A DNA stretch of 64,000 nucleotides from Devosia sediminis (GCF_016411825.1 NZ_JAEKMH010000002.1:558001-622000); one strand, 5' to 3'; positions 43,086 to 53,246 are shown, numbered from the stretch's first letter. Numbers and translations are program-made. The notes: generated by a model from the letters alone, not told the origin.

Positions 43086-44627
43086 ATGGTCGAAGCACAG
43101 GCAAGGACTGCGCAGCCGATTCTGTCGGCCAACCGCATCTCCAAGTCGTTCGGCGAAATCCCGGTGCTGTTCAGCATCGACTTCGACGTCGCCCCAGGCG
43201 AGGTCCACGCCATCATCGGCGAGAACGGCGCGGGGAAGTCGACCCTCATCAAAATCCTGTCCGGCATCGAACAGCCCACTTCGGGCTCCATTGCCTATGA
43301 CGGCCAAACGGTCGTGCTGCCGCCGGACGGCAAGGCCGAGGCCATGGGCATCGTGCTGATCCACCAGGAACTGAACCTGGCCGAGCACCTGACGGTCGCC
43401 GATTCCATCTTCCTCGGGCGCGAACTCAAGCGCGGCCCCTTCCTTGATGTCGGCGAGATGCGCCGCCAGGCCGCCGCGACCATGGAAACGCTCCATGTGC
43501 ATGTCGACCCCGACGCGCGGATTTCGAGCCTGTCGGTGGCCGACAAGCAGATGGTGGAGATCGCCAAGGCCATCAGCCGCGACGCGCGGGTACTGATCAT
43601 GGACGAGCCGACGGCGGTCCTGTCCGTCGGCGAAACGCAGACGCTGTTCGAGCAGATCCGGCGCCTGACTGCGCGCGGCGTGGCTGTGGTGTTCATTTCG
43701 CACAAGCTCGACGAGATCATGGAGCTGGCGAACCGGGTGACCGTGTTGCGTGACGGGCAGTTGATCGCCACTGTTGGCACCGAGGCGCTGACGCCGGACT
43801 CGATTGCCCAGATGATGGTGGGCCGCGAGCTATCCAATCTTTACCCGCCCAAGCACGAGCCTGATGTCGACGCGCCGGTGCTGCTGAGCGTGCGCAACCT
43901 GTCGACCAAGTCGGTGTCCAATATTTCCTTCGACTTGCGCAAGGGCGAAATCCTTGGGTTTGCCGGCCTCATCGGCTCGGGCCGCACGGCTGTGGCCGAA
44001 GCGGTGGTCGGCCTCACCCACAAGACCGGCGGCGACATCACGCTCAATGGCGCATCGGTGGATTTTTCCCGCGTTGCCCAATCGGTCCATGCGGGGGTCG
44101 CCTATATGACCAAAGACCGCAAGGGCAAGGGTCTGCTGCTCAACATGGGCCTGCGAGACAACCTGACGCTGCTGACGCTCGAAAAGCACATGCGCATGGG
44201 CTTTATCGACACGGCAAGTGAGGATCGCGCCCTGGACCGGGCGGTACGGCGCTTCGATATCCGCGCCCGCGACGCCGCCGTGGCAGTGGGACGCCTGTCG
44301 GGCGGCAACCAGCAGAAACTGATGCTGGGCAAGACCATGGAGAGCGAACCGGACATCATCATCATGGATGAGCCGACACGCGGCATCGATGTCGGCACCA
44401 AGCAGCAGATCTACCACATCATTGCGGCGCTGGCCGCCGAGGGGAAGGCGGTCATCGTCATCTCCTCCGAATTGCAGGAAGTGATCGGGCTCAGCCATCG
44501 GGTCGTGGTGATGCGCACCGGGCGCATCGCCGGCGTGCTCGAAGGCGCCGAGATCACCGAAGAAGAAATCATGCGGTACGCCGCGGGCATCAAGCAGAGT
44601 GGGAACGATGAGCGTATCAGCGCCTGA
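43086..44627 (+). CDS. ribose-type sugar ABC importer, ATP-binding protein (RbsA-like)
   Basis: 513-residue double ATPase of a class 2 carbohydrate importer. Both halves show ATP motifs: first Walker A GENGAGKST, LIHQELNLAEHLTV, Walker B VLIMDEPTA; second half has the degenerate nucleotide site GLIGSGRTAVAEAV, signature LSGGNQQKL, and IIMDEPTRGIDVGTK. Start at ATG 43086 or the GTG at 43080. The 3' end overlaps the permease start by about 20 bases. The sugar is not identifiable. Confidence 0.96.
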   Translation: MVEAQARTAQPILSANRISKSFGEIPVLFSIDFDVAPGEVHAIIGENGAGKSTLIKILSGIEQPTSGSIAYDGQTVVLPPDGKAEAMGIVLIHQELNLAEHLTVADSIFLGRELKRGPFLDVGEMRRQAAATMETLHVHVDPDARISSLSVADKQMVEIAKAISRDARVLIMDEPTAVLSVGETQTLFEQIRRLTARGVAVVFISHKLDEIMELANRVTVLRDGQLIATVGTEALTPDSIAQMMVGRELSNLYPPKHEPDVDAPVLLSVRNLSTKSVSNISFDLRKGEILGFAGLIGSGRTAVAEAVVGLTHKTGGDITLNGASVDFSRVAQSVHAGVAYMTKDRKGKGLLLNMGLRDNLTLLTLEKHMRMGFIDTASEDRALDRAVRRFDIRARDAAVAVGRLSGGNQQKLMLGKTMESEPDIIIMDEPTRGIDVGTKQQIYHIIAALAAEGKAVIVISSELQEVIGLSHRVVVMRTGRIAGVLEGAEITEEEIMRYAAGIKQSGNDERISA

Positions 44628-45612
44628 AGTGGCACCCAAGGCCCGGAGCGGCTTCAGGTGGGATCTCAAGACCGTGGGGCCCTTGTTGGCACTGGCGCTG
44701 CTGGTGCTGCTGGGCATCACGCTCAACGAGAATTTCCTCTCCTACAACAACATCACCAACGTGCTGGCGCGCTCGAGCTTCATCGGCATCATTGCCATTG
44801 GCGCGACCTTCGTGATCACCGCCGGCGGCCTCGACCTCTCGGTCGGCTCCATGGCAGCCGTCATTGCCGGTGTGATGATCATGGTGATGAACTGGCTGAT
44901 CCCCGTCATGGGCGTGGGCTGGGGCGTGATCCTGGCTGGCATGGCAGCGGGCATCCTGCTTGGTGGCGTGGCCGGTGTCGGCAATGGCCTGATGATCACC
45001 CGCGGCCGCATCGAAGCTTTTATTGTGACGCTGGGCACGATGGGTATCTTCCGCTCCCTCGTCACCTTCCTGGCCGACGGCGGCACGCTGTCGCTCAATT
45101 TCCAGGTCGCCGACGTCTATCGCCCGGTCTATTACGACGGTCTCCTCGGCATTCCCTATCCGATCCTGGTCTTTGCCCTCGTGGCCATCGGCGGCGAGAT
45201 CGTCATGCGCCGCACCTCGTTCGGCCGCCACTGCGCCGCTATCGGCAGCAATGAGCAGGTGGCCCGCTATTCCTCGATCAGTGTCGATAATGTCCGGCTG
45301 ATCACCTACATCCTGCAGGGCCTCCTCGTGGCCGTCGCCGTGCTGCTCTACGTACCCCGCCTCGGCTCGGCTTCGAGCACGACGGGCGTGTTGTGGGAGC
45401 TTGAGGCGATTGCGGCGGTGATCATCGGCGGCACGACGCTCAAGGGTGGCTATGGCCGCGTCTGGGGCACGGTGGTGGGCGTGGTTATCCTCGGACTCAT
45501 CGGAAATATCCTGAACCTGCAAAGCTTTATCAGCCCGTATCTGAACGGGGCTTTCCAGGGCGTCATCATCATTCTGGCCGTGCTGCTGCAACGTCCGCGG
45601 CGGGCCAGCTAA
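44608..45612 (+). CDS. ribose-type sugar ABC importer, permease (RbsC-like)
   Basis: 334-residue inner-membrane permease with about ten hydrophobic segments and the family motifs ITAGGLDLSVGSMAA (EAA-like region with LDLSVG), GRIEAFIVTLGTMGIFRSL, FGRHCAAIGSNEQVARYSSI and EAIAAVIIGGTTLKGGYG. ATG at 44608 lies within the end of the ATPase gene; GTG at 44599 is a longer alternative. Followed after 75 bases by the binding protein. Confidence 0.95.
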   Translation: MSVSAPEVAPKARSGFRWDLKTVGPLLALALLVLLGITLNENFLSYNNITNVLARSSFIGIIAIGATFVITAGGLDLSVGSMAAVIAGVMIMVMNWLIPVMGVGWGVILAGMAAGILLGGVAGVGNGLMITRGRIEAFIVTLGTMGIFRSLVTFLADGGTLSLNFQVADVYRPVYYDGLLGIPYPILVFALVAIGGEIVMRRTSFGRHCAAIGSNEQVARYSSISVDNVRLITYILQGLLVAVAVLLYVPRLGSASSTTGVLWELEAIAAVIIGGTTLKGGYGRVWGTVVGVVILGLIGNILNLQSFISPYLNGAFQGVIIILAVLLQRPRRAS

Positions 45613-45687
45613 CCGGACCGGGTCCTGGACCCGCCGGATGAACGAGTTTCACATCGCCCGCAAAAGGGCATTTTGGGAGGACTGCAA

Positions 45688-46641
45688 ATGAAACTGGCAA
45701 CAACCCTGATGGCATCGGTGGTGATCGCCGCCGGCCTGGGCGGCACCGCCCTGGCGCAGGACGACACCATCACCATCGGCGTCTCGGTTCCGGCCGCGAC
45801 CCATGGCTGGACCGGCGGCGTCAACTACTTCGCCCAGCAGGCCATCGAACGCCTCAGCGCCACCTATCCGAACGTGGAATATGTCTTCGCCTCATCGCCC
45901 GACTCGCCCAAGCAGATCGCCGACATCGAAGACATGGTCTCCACCCGCGACATCGACGCGCTGGTGATCCTGCCCGGTGACCCGGACGCCATGACCTCGG
46001 CCATCAAGCAGGTCAAGGATGCCGGCAAGTTCGTGACCGTGGTCGATCGCCAGCTCTCGATCGACGGCGTGGAAAACCTCTACGTCGCCGGTGACAATCC
46101 GGGCCTCGGCGCCAATGCCGCCGAGTACATCAAGAGCGCGCTGCCCGACGGCGGCAATGTGGTGATCCTGCGCGGCATGCCGATCCCGATCGACCAGCAG
46201 CGTTTCGACGGCTTCATGGCCGGCGTCGAAGGCTCCAACATCATGGTGCTCGAGAACGAATTCGCCAACTGGAACCGTGACGACGGCTTCCGCGTGATGC
46301 AGGACTTCCTTACCCGCTTCCCGGAAATCGACGCCGTCTGGACCCAGGACGACGACATCTCGCTGGGCGCCATCGAGGCGATCAAGCAGGCCGGCCGCGA
46401 AGACGAGATGTTCGTCGTCGGCGGTGCCGGCATGCAGCAGATCCTGCAGGCCGTGAAGGCCGGCGATCCGCTGACCCCGATCGACGTCAGCTACAGCCCG
46501 GCCATGATCGCCACGGCCATCGAACTGACGACCTCGCACTTCACCGGCGGCATCCAGGTTGCCGGTCGCTACATCCTCGACTCGACCGTCATCACCCAGG
46601 ACAATGTCGATCAGTTCATCGACGAAGAAAGCCCGTTCTGA
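45688..46641 (+). CDS. ribose-type sugar ABC importer, periplasmic binding protein (RbsB-like)
   Basis: 317-residue secreted substrate-binding protein (signal peptide MKLATTLMASVVIAAGLGGTALAQ), type I periplasmic fold: ITIGVSVPAATHGWTGGVNYFAQQA, ALVILPGDPDAMTSAI, VTVVDRQL, GGNVVILRGMP, DAVWTQDDDISLGAIEAI. The ATG at 45688 has GGGAGGA upstream. Unlike many such operons it is encoded after the permease rather than first. A Rho-independent terminator follows. Confidence 0.95.
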   Translation: MKLATTLMASVVIAAGLGGTALAQDDTITIGVSVPAATHGWTGGVNYFAQQAIERLSATYPNVEYVFASSPDSPKQIADIEDMVSTRDIDALVILPGDPDAMTSAIKQVKDAGKFVTVVDRQLSIDGVENLYVAGDNPGLGANAAEYIKSALPDGGNVVILRGMPIPIDQQRFDGFMAGVEGSNIMVLENEFANWNRDDGFRVMQDFLTRFPEIDAVWTQDDDISLGAIEAIKQAGREDEMFVVGGAGMQQILQAVKAGDPLTPIDVSYSPAMIATAIELTTSHFTGGIQVAGRYILDSTVITQDNVDQFIDEESPF

Positions 46642-46664
46642 TCCTTCCAGGAACGGACACGAGA

Positions 46665-46691
46665 GGGGCGCCCCAGCGGGCGCCCCTTTTT
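46665..46691 (+). terminator. Rho-independent terminator of the sugar importer operon
   Basis: GGGGCGCCC and GGGCGCCCC form a 9-bp GC stem with a 4-base loop, followed directly by TTTTT; 23 bases after the binding-protein stop. Confidence 0.92.
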
Positions 46692-47460
46692 GCTTGCGGC
46701 TGAAGGGCTTGGTGCGTCGTCACGCTGACATGAGAATCCGGGTATTTCTGCGCCCGAGTTCCGGGCGATGCCCGCCTGCCTTGGCGTCGCGGGGGCTCAC
46801 CAGATTTGTGCGTTCTCGCCGTGCGTGTTGCGCGATCCATACTGCGGGCAGGTGCACGGGCTTCCTGGCCGCCGCACCCCCACCCTTGGTCCTTCTCACC
46901 TCTGGTCTCTCCGCCGGAGAGACCAGACCTGCGGGACGGGTCGAAGCCCACAAGGGGGAGGGTGGCAGTCGCGGCTGGGCGGTGTGGTGCTTAGACGCCG
47001 CCTCGTCCCCGGACGGATTTTTTTCAGTGCTGACAACATGTCGCAGGAACGTCAGGCGGGCTGACGCATTGTCTGTGCGAGCTCCGGGCGACGCCCGCCT
47101 AGTCTTTGGTGCCGCTGGAGCTCACCAATCCCACAATTTTGGTTCGTCCCGCGCGTCCGGTTTGCGGGGAAACTGAGGTTCCCGCTTTCGCGGGAATGAC
47201 TCGGTGGAGGGATGCGTGCTTGTTTGCTGGCAACGTTCGCAGAGTCATGCACGACCCAGGCGTGTCACCCCGGCGAATGCCGGGCCCAACTTGGGATCTC
47301 AGGATGGATCCCGGCTTTCGCCGGGATGACAGCCGGTGGGTGACCAGATTCCCCGTCCATCGTCACCACCCGGCTTGACCGGGTGGTCCAGGCTCGTAGA
47401 AGGCTGGATCGCCCGGTCAAGCCGGGCAATGACGATGAATATGGGGTCTTGGAGCGGAAC
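46692..47460. repeat. 769-base intergenic repeat region, no gene
   Basis: Contains several dispersed elements: a block at 46877-46963 related to 58833-58918, a pair of related segments near 46756-46802 and 47080-47127 (GGGCGAYGCCCGCCT), TTCCCGCTTTCGCGGGAA at 47179-47196, an element at 47262-47345 related to 63242-63325, and an element at 47361-47433 related to 41583-41653 and 51487-51563. Open frames across it have no recognisable protein and change with the repeats. Confidence 0.7.
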
Positions 47461-47661
47461 CTACACTGTTTCGGGCGTGTAGCCGGCGTCGCGGATGGCT
47501 TGGGCGCCCTTGGCGCGGTCACCGGTGAAGCTGACCTTGCGCGCGGCCAAATCGACGGTGACGCTGGTGCCGGGCAGCGCCTTTTCGAGGGCGCCGCGCA
47601 CCGTGCCGGCGCAATGGCTGCAATCCATGTCGCGTACGGCGAATGTCGAAGTCTGAGGCAT
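47461..47661 (-). CDS. copZ: copper chaperone-type heavy-metal-associated protein (CopZ-like)
   Basis: 66-residue HMA-domain protein with the copper motif MDCSHC (Met-x-Cys-x-x-Cys) near residue 12 and the usual beta-alpha-beta-beta-alpha-beta length; TVDLAARKVSFTG and AIRDAGYTPETV follow. It would carry Cu(I) to the CopA ATPase in the cytosol. ATG at 47661 has AAGGAG upstream; the longer frame is not used. It ends the copA-cueR-copZ unit, 68 bases after cueR. Confidence 0.92.
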   Translation of the reverse strand: MPQTSTFAVRDMDCSHCAGTVRGALEKALPGTSVTVDLAARKVSFTGDRAKGAQAIRDAGYTPETV

Positions 47662-47729
47662 AGAAAACTCCTTTGTTATCTGGTCGCGTTCCCGAACCGC
47701 AAAACGGTATCCACTCTTGCCGGGAACGC

Positions 47730-48128
47730 TTAGTGGGCCGGCTTGCCGGCCAGGTCGTCGAGAATGGGGCAATCCGGGCGGTTGTCGCCGGCGCAGCAAT
47801 GGACAAGATGCTTGAGCGTTTTCACCATGCCCTGCAACTCGTCAATCTTGGTCTCCAACGCCGCGATGTGGCTGCTGGCAATGTCGCGGACCTCGCCGCT
47901 GGCGCGCGAACGATCCTGCCAGAGGCCGAGCAGGGTCGCGGTCTCCTCGACCGAGAAGCCCAGGGTGCGCGCCCGCTTGATGAAGCGCAGGACATGCACT
48001 TCGTCGGGACCATAGACCCGGTAATTGCTGTCGGTGCGCAGGGGCGGCGTGATGAGGCCGATCTGCTCGTAGTAGCGGATCATCTTGGCCGAAACGCCCG
48101 ACTTTTCCGAAGCCTGTCCGATATTCAT
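47730..48128 (-). CDS. cueR: CueR, Cu(I)-responsive MerR-family regulator
   Basis: 132-residue MerR-type activator: [26 protein letters not shown] (helix-turn-helix), [20 protein letters not shown], a dimerisation helix, and the metal loop with two cysteines ([17 protein letters not shown]) near residues 110-123. It overlaps copA by 4 bases (ATGA) and is co-transcribed with it from the CueR-type promoter upstream of copA, giving feedback control. Confidence 0.94.
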   Translation of the reverse strand: MNIGQASEKSGVSAKMIRYYEQIGLITPPLRTDSNYRVYGPDEVHVLRFIKRARTLGFSVEETATLLGLWQDRSRASGEVRDIASSHIAALETKIDELQGMVKTLKHLVHCCAGDNRPDCPILDDLAGKPAH

Positions 48129-50380
48129 GACCGTACTCCCCGGATGGCGCGCAGGCGCTGGGCATTGCCCACGACAAAGACCGAGCTCAAAGCCATGGCG
48201 CCGGCCCCGAGCATGGGCGAGAGCAGAATGCCGAAGGCGGGATAGAGCACGCCCATGGCGACAGGGATCAGCAAGGCATTGTAGCCGAAGGCCCAGAACA
48301 GGTTTTCGTGGATATTGCGCATGGTGGCGCGGCTGACCGTGATGGCATCGAGCACGCCTTGCAGATTGCCGCCGAGGAGGACCACATCGGCGCTTTCGAT
48401 GGCCGCATCGGTGCCCGAGCCGACGGCGATGCCGATATCGGCTTCGGCAAGAGCCGGGGCATCGTTGATGCCGTCGCCGACATAGGCGACCACACCATGG
48501 GCAGTGCGCAGCGACTTTATGGCCTCGACCTTGTCGGCCGGCAGGACCTCGGCGCGCACTTCGTCGATGCCGAGTTGCGCGGCGATGGAGTTCGCGGTGC
48601 GCGCATTGTCGCCCGAGATCATAGCGGTCTTAAGGCCCTTTCTGTGAAGCGCATCGATGACCGCTTTGCTGGTCGGCTTGATCGTGTCGGCGACGACGAT
48701 GGCCGCGGCGAGCTTGTCATCGATGGCGGCAAAGACGGGGGTCTTGCCCTCGGCCGCGAGCCGATCGATCGTCTCCGAGAAATTGGAAAAATCGAGATGG
48801 CCCATGTGGCGCTGCGAGCCGACGGCGACCAGGCGCCCGTCGACGCGGGCGGTGACGCCGGTGCCGGCATTCGAGGCAAATTCGCTGACCGCCCCGAGCG
48901 GCAGATCGGCCTTTTTCGCAGCCGCGACAATGGCTGACGCGATGGGATGCTCGGAGCGGCTTTCGACCGCTGCGACCAGGGCCAACACTTCGTCATGGGC
49001 GAAATCATCGTCGAGGATGAGATCGGTGAGGGCCGGCTTGCCCTCGGTCAGGGTGCCGGTCTTGTCGAAGGCAACAATGGCTGATTTCTGCAATTGCTGC
49101 AGCGCCTCGCCCTTGCGGAACAGCACGCCGAGCTGTGCGGCACGGCCCGTGCCGACCATGATGGACATGGGTGTGGCGAGGCCCATGGCACAGGGGCAGG
49201 CAATGATGAGGACACCCACGGCATTGACCAGCGCGTAGGTGAGGGACGGCTCGGGTCCCCAGAGATACCAGGCGAAGGCAGTCAGGAGCGCAAGGCCGAT
49301 GACCACGGGGACAAAGACCGCGGTGATGCGATCGACCACGGCCTGGATCGGCAACTTGCCGGCCTGTGCGTCTTCGACCATGCGGATGATGTGGGCCAGC
49401 AAGGTATCGGCCCCAACCTTGGTGGCGCGGAAGCTGAAACTGCCCGAGGTGTTGAGCGTGCCGCCGACGACCGTGGCGCCCGAGGTCTTGGAGACGGGCA
49501 AGGGCTCGCCGGAAATCATGGATTCATCGACATGGCTCTCGCCATCGACCACCACGCCATCGACGGCGATCTTTTCGCCGGGGCGGACGAGGACCACGTC
49601 GCCGACGCGCACCTCGTCCACCGCGACCTCGACGGGCGTGCCATCGCGCAACACGCGGGCGGTCCTGGCCTGTTGCTGCACGAGACGGCTGATGGCCTCG
49701 CCGGTGCGGCCCTTGGCCAGGGCTTCCAGCCAACGGCCGACCAGGATCAGCGTGACGATGACGGCGGCGGCCTCGAAATAGACGTAGCCGGTGCCAGGCG
49801 GGACGAAGCCCGGCCAGAAGGTGACCAGCGTCGAATAGGCCCAGGCGGCACCGGCGCCGAGCGCCACCAACGAATTCATCTCGGGCGCGCCGCGCAGCAG
49901 GGCGGGGATGCCGACCTTGAAGAAACGCAGGCCGGGCACGAACAGCACGAAACTGGCGAGCAGGAAATAGGCGACATAGAGCACGTCCATCGAGACGACC
50001 GACATCACCCACATGTGGAAGGGCATGTAGAGGTGGCCGAGCATCTCGACGGCGAAGAGCGGAATGGTGGGAATGGCGGCGATGATGACGTCGCGCCGGA
50101 GCACGGTCGCATCCTCGTCGTGATGGTGCATATGGTCATGCGCCGGGGCATCGGCTTGGCGGACGCTGCCCTTGTAGCCGACCTTTTCGACCGCCTGCAG
50201 CAGGGCAGCGATATCGCCCCCCGAAACGGTGGCGCGCTCGGTGGCGAGATTGACCGACGCCGTCTCGACGCCAGGGACTTTCAGCAGTGCCTTCTCCACG
50301 CGATTGACGCAGGAGGCGCAGCTCATGCCCTCGATATCGAGGGCGATGGAAGGGGTATGGCGGTGTGCGTGTTCATTCAT
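48125..50380 (-). CDS. copA: copper-exporting P-type ATPase CopA
   Basis: 751-residue P1B-type ATPase that pumps Cu(I) out of the cytosol. One N-terminal metal-binding domain (GMSCASC, residues 19-25), then a His-rich linker ([10 protein letters not shown]), eight membrane helices with the CPC motif ([12 protein letters not shown]), the actuator SGEPLPVSK, phosphorylation [17 protein letters not shown] (HP motif), GDNARTA and [11 protein letters not shown]. Start at 50380 follows GAGG. Same strand as cueR and copZ. Confidence 0.97.
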   Translation of the reverse strand: MNEHAHRHTPSIALDIEGMSCASCVNRVEKALLKVPGVETASVNLATERATVSGGDIAALLQAVEKVGYKGSVRQADAPAHDHMHHHDEDATVLRRDVIIAAIPTIPLFAVEMLGHLYMPFHMWVMSVVSMDVLYVAYFLLASFVLFVPGLRFFKVGIPALLRGAPEMNSLVALGAGAAWAYSTLVTFWPGFVPPGTGYVYFEAAAVIVTLILVGRWLEALAKGRTGEAISRLVQQQARTARVLRDGTPVEVAVDEVRVGDVVLVRPGEKIAVDGVVVDGESHVDESMISGEPLPVSKTSGATVVGGTLNTSGSFSFRATKVGADTLLAHIIRMVEDAQAGKLPIQAVVDRITAVFVPVVIGLALLTAFAWYLWGPEPSLTYALVNAVGVLIIACPCAMGLATPMSIMVGTGRAAQLGVLFRKGEALQQLQKSAIVAFDKTGTLTEGKPALTDLILDDDFAHDEVLALVAAVESRSEHPIASAIVAAAKKADLPLGAVSEFASNAGTGVTARVDGRLVAVGSQRHMGHLDFSNFSETIDRLAAEGKTPVFAAIDDKLAAAIVVADTIKPTSKAVIDALHRKGLKTAMISGDNARTANSIAAQLGIDEVRAEVLPADKVEAIKSLRTAHGVVAYVGDGINDAPALAEADIGIAVGSGTDAAIESADVVLLGGNLQGVLDAITVSRATMRNIHENLFWAFGYNALLIPVAMGVLYPAFGILLSPMLGAGAMALSSVFVVGNAQRLRAIRGVRS

Positions 50381-50401
50381 GGGACTTACCTCGTCCGCAT
50401 A

Positions 50402-50432
50402 TAGGTAGACCTTCCCATAATGGTAAGGTCAA
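50402..50432 (-). promoter_or_regulatory. CueR-dependent copA promoter
   Basis: On the minus strand TTGACC (-35, 50427-50432) and TACCTA (-10, 50402-50407) are 19 bases apart, the over-long spacing that MerR proteins need. The spacer carries the dyad GACCTTACC/GGGAAGGTC, strongly like the Escherichia coli copA promoter. Confidence 0.88.
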
Positions 50433-50727
50433 GGGCTGCGAGACAGGATTCTTAGACCCGCCATCCGGGCGGTCCTCGGGGCAGATCGATAGGTGCGCGA
50501 GCGTGGCCACCCCCACCCTCATTCCCTCCCCACAAGGGGGAGGGAAACGATGCACAATGGCTCCTCGATCTGCACATCCCTCTTTGCGAGGCGGCGTGTC
50601 GGTTCTCTCTGCACGGGAGTTCGGCCGGTGCGTGACAGTCCAATGCGACCTCTTGGCACAGCGACAGTCTGGCGACTTATTTCGGCGCGGTGGCGGACCT
50701 ATTTCTTGCGGTGTCAGGAGCTTGACC
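50433..50727. repeat. intergenic region with dispersed repeat, no gene
   Basis: Between the copA promoter and the fnr gene. Holds CCTCCCCACAAGGGGGAGG at 50524-50543, which recurs in reverse at about 58948-58970, after a stretch like that at 58826-58842. The fnr ribosome-binding site AGGAG is at the right end. No gene or clear FNR site was seen. Confidence 0.5.
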
Positions 50728-51450
50728 ATGCAAACGGTACGCAGTGACACGAGACACCACGATCTGCCGGCGCCATGCCAGAATTGCGCGGCGCGGCATC
50801 TTGGAATTTGCGGGGTGCTGACCGCCGATCAACTGTCCGAACTGACCAAGACCACGCGGCATGTCCGCCGCCCGGCCGGCGAAGAATTGCTGGCGGACGC
50901 CATGCCCATCGCGTCATACGCCAATGTTCTGGCCGGTGTGGTCAAACTCAGCAAGGTGCTGGAAGACGGACGCCAGCAACTGGTCGGGTTGCAATTCGCG
51001 CCGGACCTGCTGGGCAGGCCGTTCGCGACGCAGAGCCGGGTCAGCGCCGAAGCCGCCTCGGATGTCGATCTCTGCATCATTCCCAAGCCGGCGCTGGAAA
51101 ACCTGCTGCGCGAAAGCGCCGCGCTGGAGCACCGGCTGATGATGCAGGCGCTGCGCGAACTGGACGAGGCGCGCGACTGGATGGTGACACTGGGCCGCAA
51201 GAGCGCCGCCGAGAAGGTGGCGAGCTTCCTCTACCTGATCGCCACCCATCTCGGGCCCAGCGAGGGCGAGCCGGAAACCACTTTCGACCTGCCGCTCAGC
51301 CGCGCCGATATTGGCGACTTCCTGGGGCTGACGGTGGAAACAGTCAGCCGGCAGATGAGCCGGCTGCGGGTGGAAGGCGTGATCGAGATCGAGAACTTCC
51401 GCCATGTCACCGTGCCGGACCTGGCCCGGCTGCGGCTGCGGTGTGGGTGA
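50728..51450 (+). CDS. fnr: Crp/Fnr-family oxygen-sensing regulator (FnrL/FixK-like)
   Basis: 240 residues. The N-terminus carries CQNCAARHLGIC, the spacing expected for Fe-S cysteines of FNR, and a further Cys occurs in the effector domain (DVDLCIIP). The cyclic-nucleotide-like beta roll covers about 30-140; the C-terminal helix-turn-helix is LSRADIGDFLGLTVETVSRQMSRLRVEG. ATG at 50728 follows AGGAG; the open frame to 50365 is not used. The gene sits beside cydDC/cydABX, and a perfect FNR box precedes cydA. Confidence 0.92.
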   Translation: MQTVRSDTRHHDLPAPCQNCAARHLGICGVLTADQLSELTKTTRHVRRPAGEELLADAMPIASYANVLAGVVKLSKVLEDGRQQLVGLQFAPDLLGRPFATQSRVSAEAASDVDLCIIPKPALENLLRESAALEHRLMMQALRELDEARDWMVTLGRKSAAEKVASFLYLIATHLGPSEGEPETTFDLPLSRADIGDFLGLTVETVSRQMSRLRVEGVIEIENFRHVTVPDLARLRLRCG

Positions 51451-51486
51451 GGGGTTCGCGTCCAGTTTATTGTCACTGCCTGATGG

Positions 51487-51563
51487 TCATCGCCACCACA
51501 GGGCTTGTCCCGGTAGTCCATGCCTGTGGAGAGATGGATTGCCCGGACAAGCCGGGCAATGAC
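51487..51563. repeat. dispersed palindromic element, third copy
   Basis: Carries GGCTTGTCC and CCCGGACAAGCCGGGCAATGAC, matching elements at 41583-41653 and 47361-47433. It lies between the convergent fnr and cydC ends. Confidence 0.65.
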
Positions 51564-51593
51564 GAAGGCGGATAGAGTCGCGCATAGGCGACG

Positions 51594-53246
51594 CTAGCCC
51601 AGCACGCCATTCTCCAGCACCAGCATCCGATCCACCGTGCCCGGGGGCAGGGCGGCGTGGGTGACGAGGATGACGGTACGGCCGGCGGTGCCTGATGCGA
51701 TGACGCGGAAGAAGGCTTCCTCGGTATCGCGGTCGAGCGCGTTGGTGGGCTCGTCGAGCAAGAGGACCGGGGCGTTGGAGAGCAGCGCGCGGGCCAGGCA
51801 CAGGCGCCGGGCCTGGCCGGCGGACAGGGTGCGGCCGGCTTCGCCCACGATGGTGTCGAGACCTTTTGGCAGCGCGCGGACGTGATCATCGAGCTGGGCG
51901 CGCCCGAGCGCATCCCAGAGTTCGGCCTCGCCGGCATCGGCGCGACCGATAAGAAGGTTGTTGCAGATCGTGTCGATGAAGACCGGGCTGTCCTGGCTCA
52001 GCAAGGCCATGTGGGCATGGATATCGTGGCTCGCCAGGGTGGTGAGGTCGATGCCGCCAATGCTGACCTGGCCCGATTGCGGATCGGCAAGGCGCAGCAG
52101 GAGCCGCAGCAGCGTCGACTTGCCATTGCCGCTGGCGCCGGTAATGGCGACCCGCTCGCCCGGCGCCACACGGAGCGACAAGCCATCGAGAATGGCGGGC
52201 AGGCCGGGATAGGCGAAGCGGATGGTGTCGAGGGCGATGGCGCCGCCGGCGGGGAGGGGCGCCGGATGGACGGGCTCGATCACCGGCGGTGGCATGTCGT
52301 CGAGGGCGACGAGGCGCTCGGCGGCAGCCATGGCCTGGGTGGCCTTTGCCGTGCTGCGCACGATGAGGCTGGTGACCTCGAAACTGCCGAGCACGCCCAA
52401 GAGCAGGGCGGCCATGACCGGCCCGTCAATGCTCCCCGCATCGAGGGCCACGAGGCCGGCCCAGAGCGTGCCGGCGAGGGCAAGGGCGGCTAGCACCTGC
52501 ACGGCGAGGCCACCCATGGTGGTGACGAGGCCGAGGCGACGGCGCAGCGCGGCACTGTGGTCATTGGCTTGAGCGAAGTCGTGCGCGGTCCGGCCCAGGG
52601 CGCCGAGCAGCACGAGATCGGCATGGCCGGTGACCCCGTCGAGCACATGCATGCGTAGGTCGGCCTGGGCGGCGACGCTGTCGCGCCCGGCGCGGCGGCC
52701 GATCAGCACCATGGCGACAGGCACGCCTAGGCCCGCCAGAGCCAGCGCGAGCCCATAGGGCAGCGCGGCGGCGGGCAGGAAAACGCCGAGGATCGTGGTC
52801 ATGGCGCCGCCGACCAGGATCGCGGCGGCCAGCGGGCCGATGGCGACGAGAAAGGCGGTGTCCAGCGCATCCACATCGGCGGTGAGGCGCGAGACGAGGT
52901 CGCCATGCCGCAGCGAGCGATCCGGTAGCGGCAGGCGCGGAAAGAGGCGGGCGAAGAGCCAGCCGCGCAGGTCGGACAAGAGCTTCAGCGTCGCATTGTG
53001 CCCGACGAGGCGCTCGCCATAGCGCGCGAGGATGCGCACGAAGGAGAGGCCGCGCACCATGGCCGAGGGCACGAAGATGTTGAAGCCGAGGCCCAGCGTG
53101 GTGAGCGCGGTGGCGGTGATGAACCAGCCGGAAGTGCCGAGCAGCGCCACGCCCGAAGCGAGAGTGATGAGCGAGAGCAGCAGGGCCAGGGCAAGCGCGC
53201 CACTGCGCTGGCGGAACAGCGGCAGAAAGGTGAGGAGAGCCTTCAT
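51594..53246 (-). CDS. cydC: thiol reductant ABC exporter subunit CydC
   Basis: 550-residue fused membrane-ATPase half-transporter. Six N-terminal membrane segments (LALLLSLITLASGVALLGTSGWF), NBD with Walker A GASGNGKST, signature LSAGQARRL, Walker B VLLLDEPTNALDRD. With CydD it exports cysteine/glutathione to the periplasm, needed to assemble cytochrome bd. It overlaps cydD by 4 bases (ATGA). Confidence 0.95.
   Translation of the reverse strand: MKALLTFLPLFRQRSGALALALLLSLITLASGVALLGTSGWFITATALTTLGLGFNIFVPSAMVRGLSFVRILARYGERLVGHNATLKLLSDLRGWLFARLFPRLPLPDRSLRHGDLVSRLTADVDALDTAFLVAIGPLAAAILVGGAMTTILGVFLPAAALPYGLALALAGLGVPVAMVLIGRRAGRDSVAAQADLRMHVLDGVTGHADLVLLGALGRTAHDFAQANDHSAALRRRLGLVTTMGGLAVQVLAALALAGTLWAGLVALDAGSIDGPVMAALLLGVLGSFEVTSLIVRSTAKATQAMAAAERLVALDDMPPPVIEPVHPAPLPAGGAIALDTIRFAYPGLPAILDGLSLRVAPGERVAITGASGNGKSTLLRLLLRLADPQSGQVSIGGIDLTTLASHDIHAHMALLSQDSPVFIDTICNNLLIGRADAGEAELWDALGRAQLDDHVRALPKGLDTIVGEAGRTLSAGQARRLCLARALLSNAPVLLLDEPTNALDRDTEEAFFRVIASGTAGRTVILVTHAALPPGTVDRMLVLENGVLG

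Noticed and set aside
46559..47176. 205-residue frame after the sugar-binding protein
   Set aside because: Starts inside the binding-protein gene and runs through repeats and a terminator.
41537..47460. CRISPR array suggested by the repeated palindromes
   Set aside because: Copies are kilobases apart without regular spacing, and no cas genes occur.
49094..50404. 436-residue plus-strand frame opposite copA
   Set aside because: Antisense to a P-type ATPase with all motifs; His/Asp-rich nonsense.
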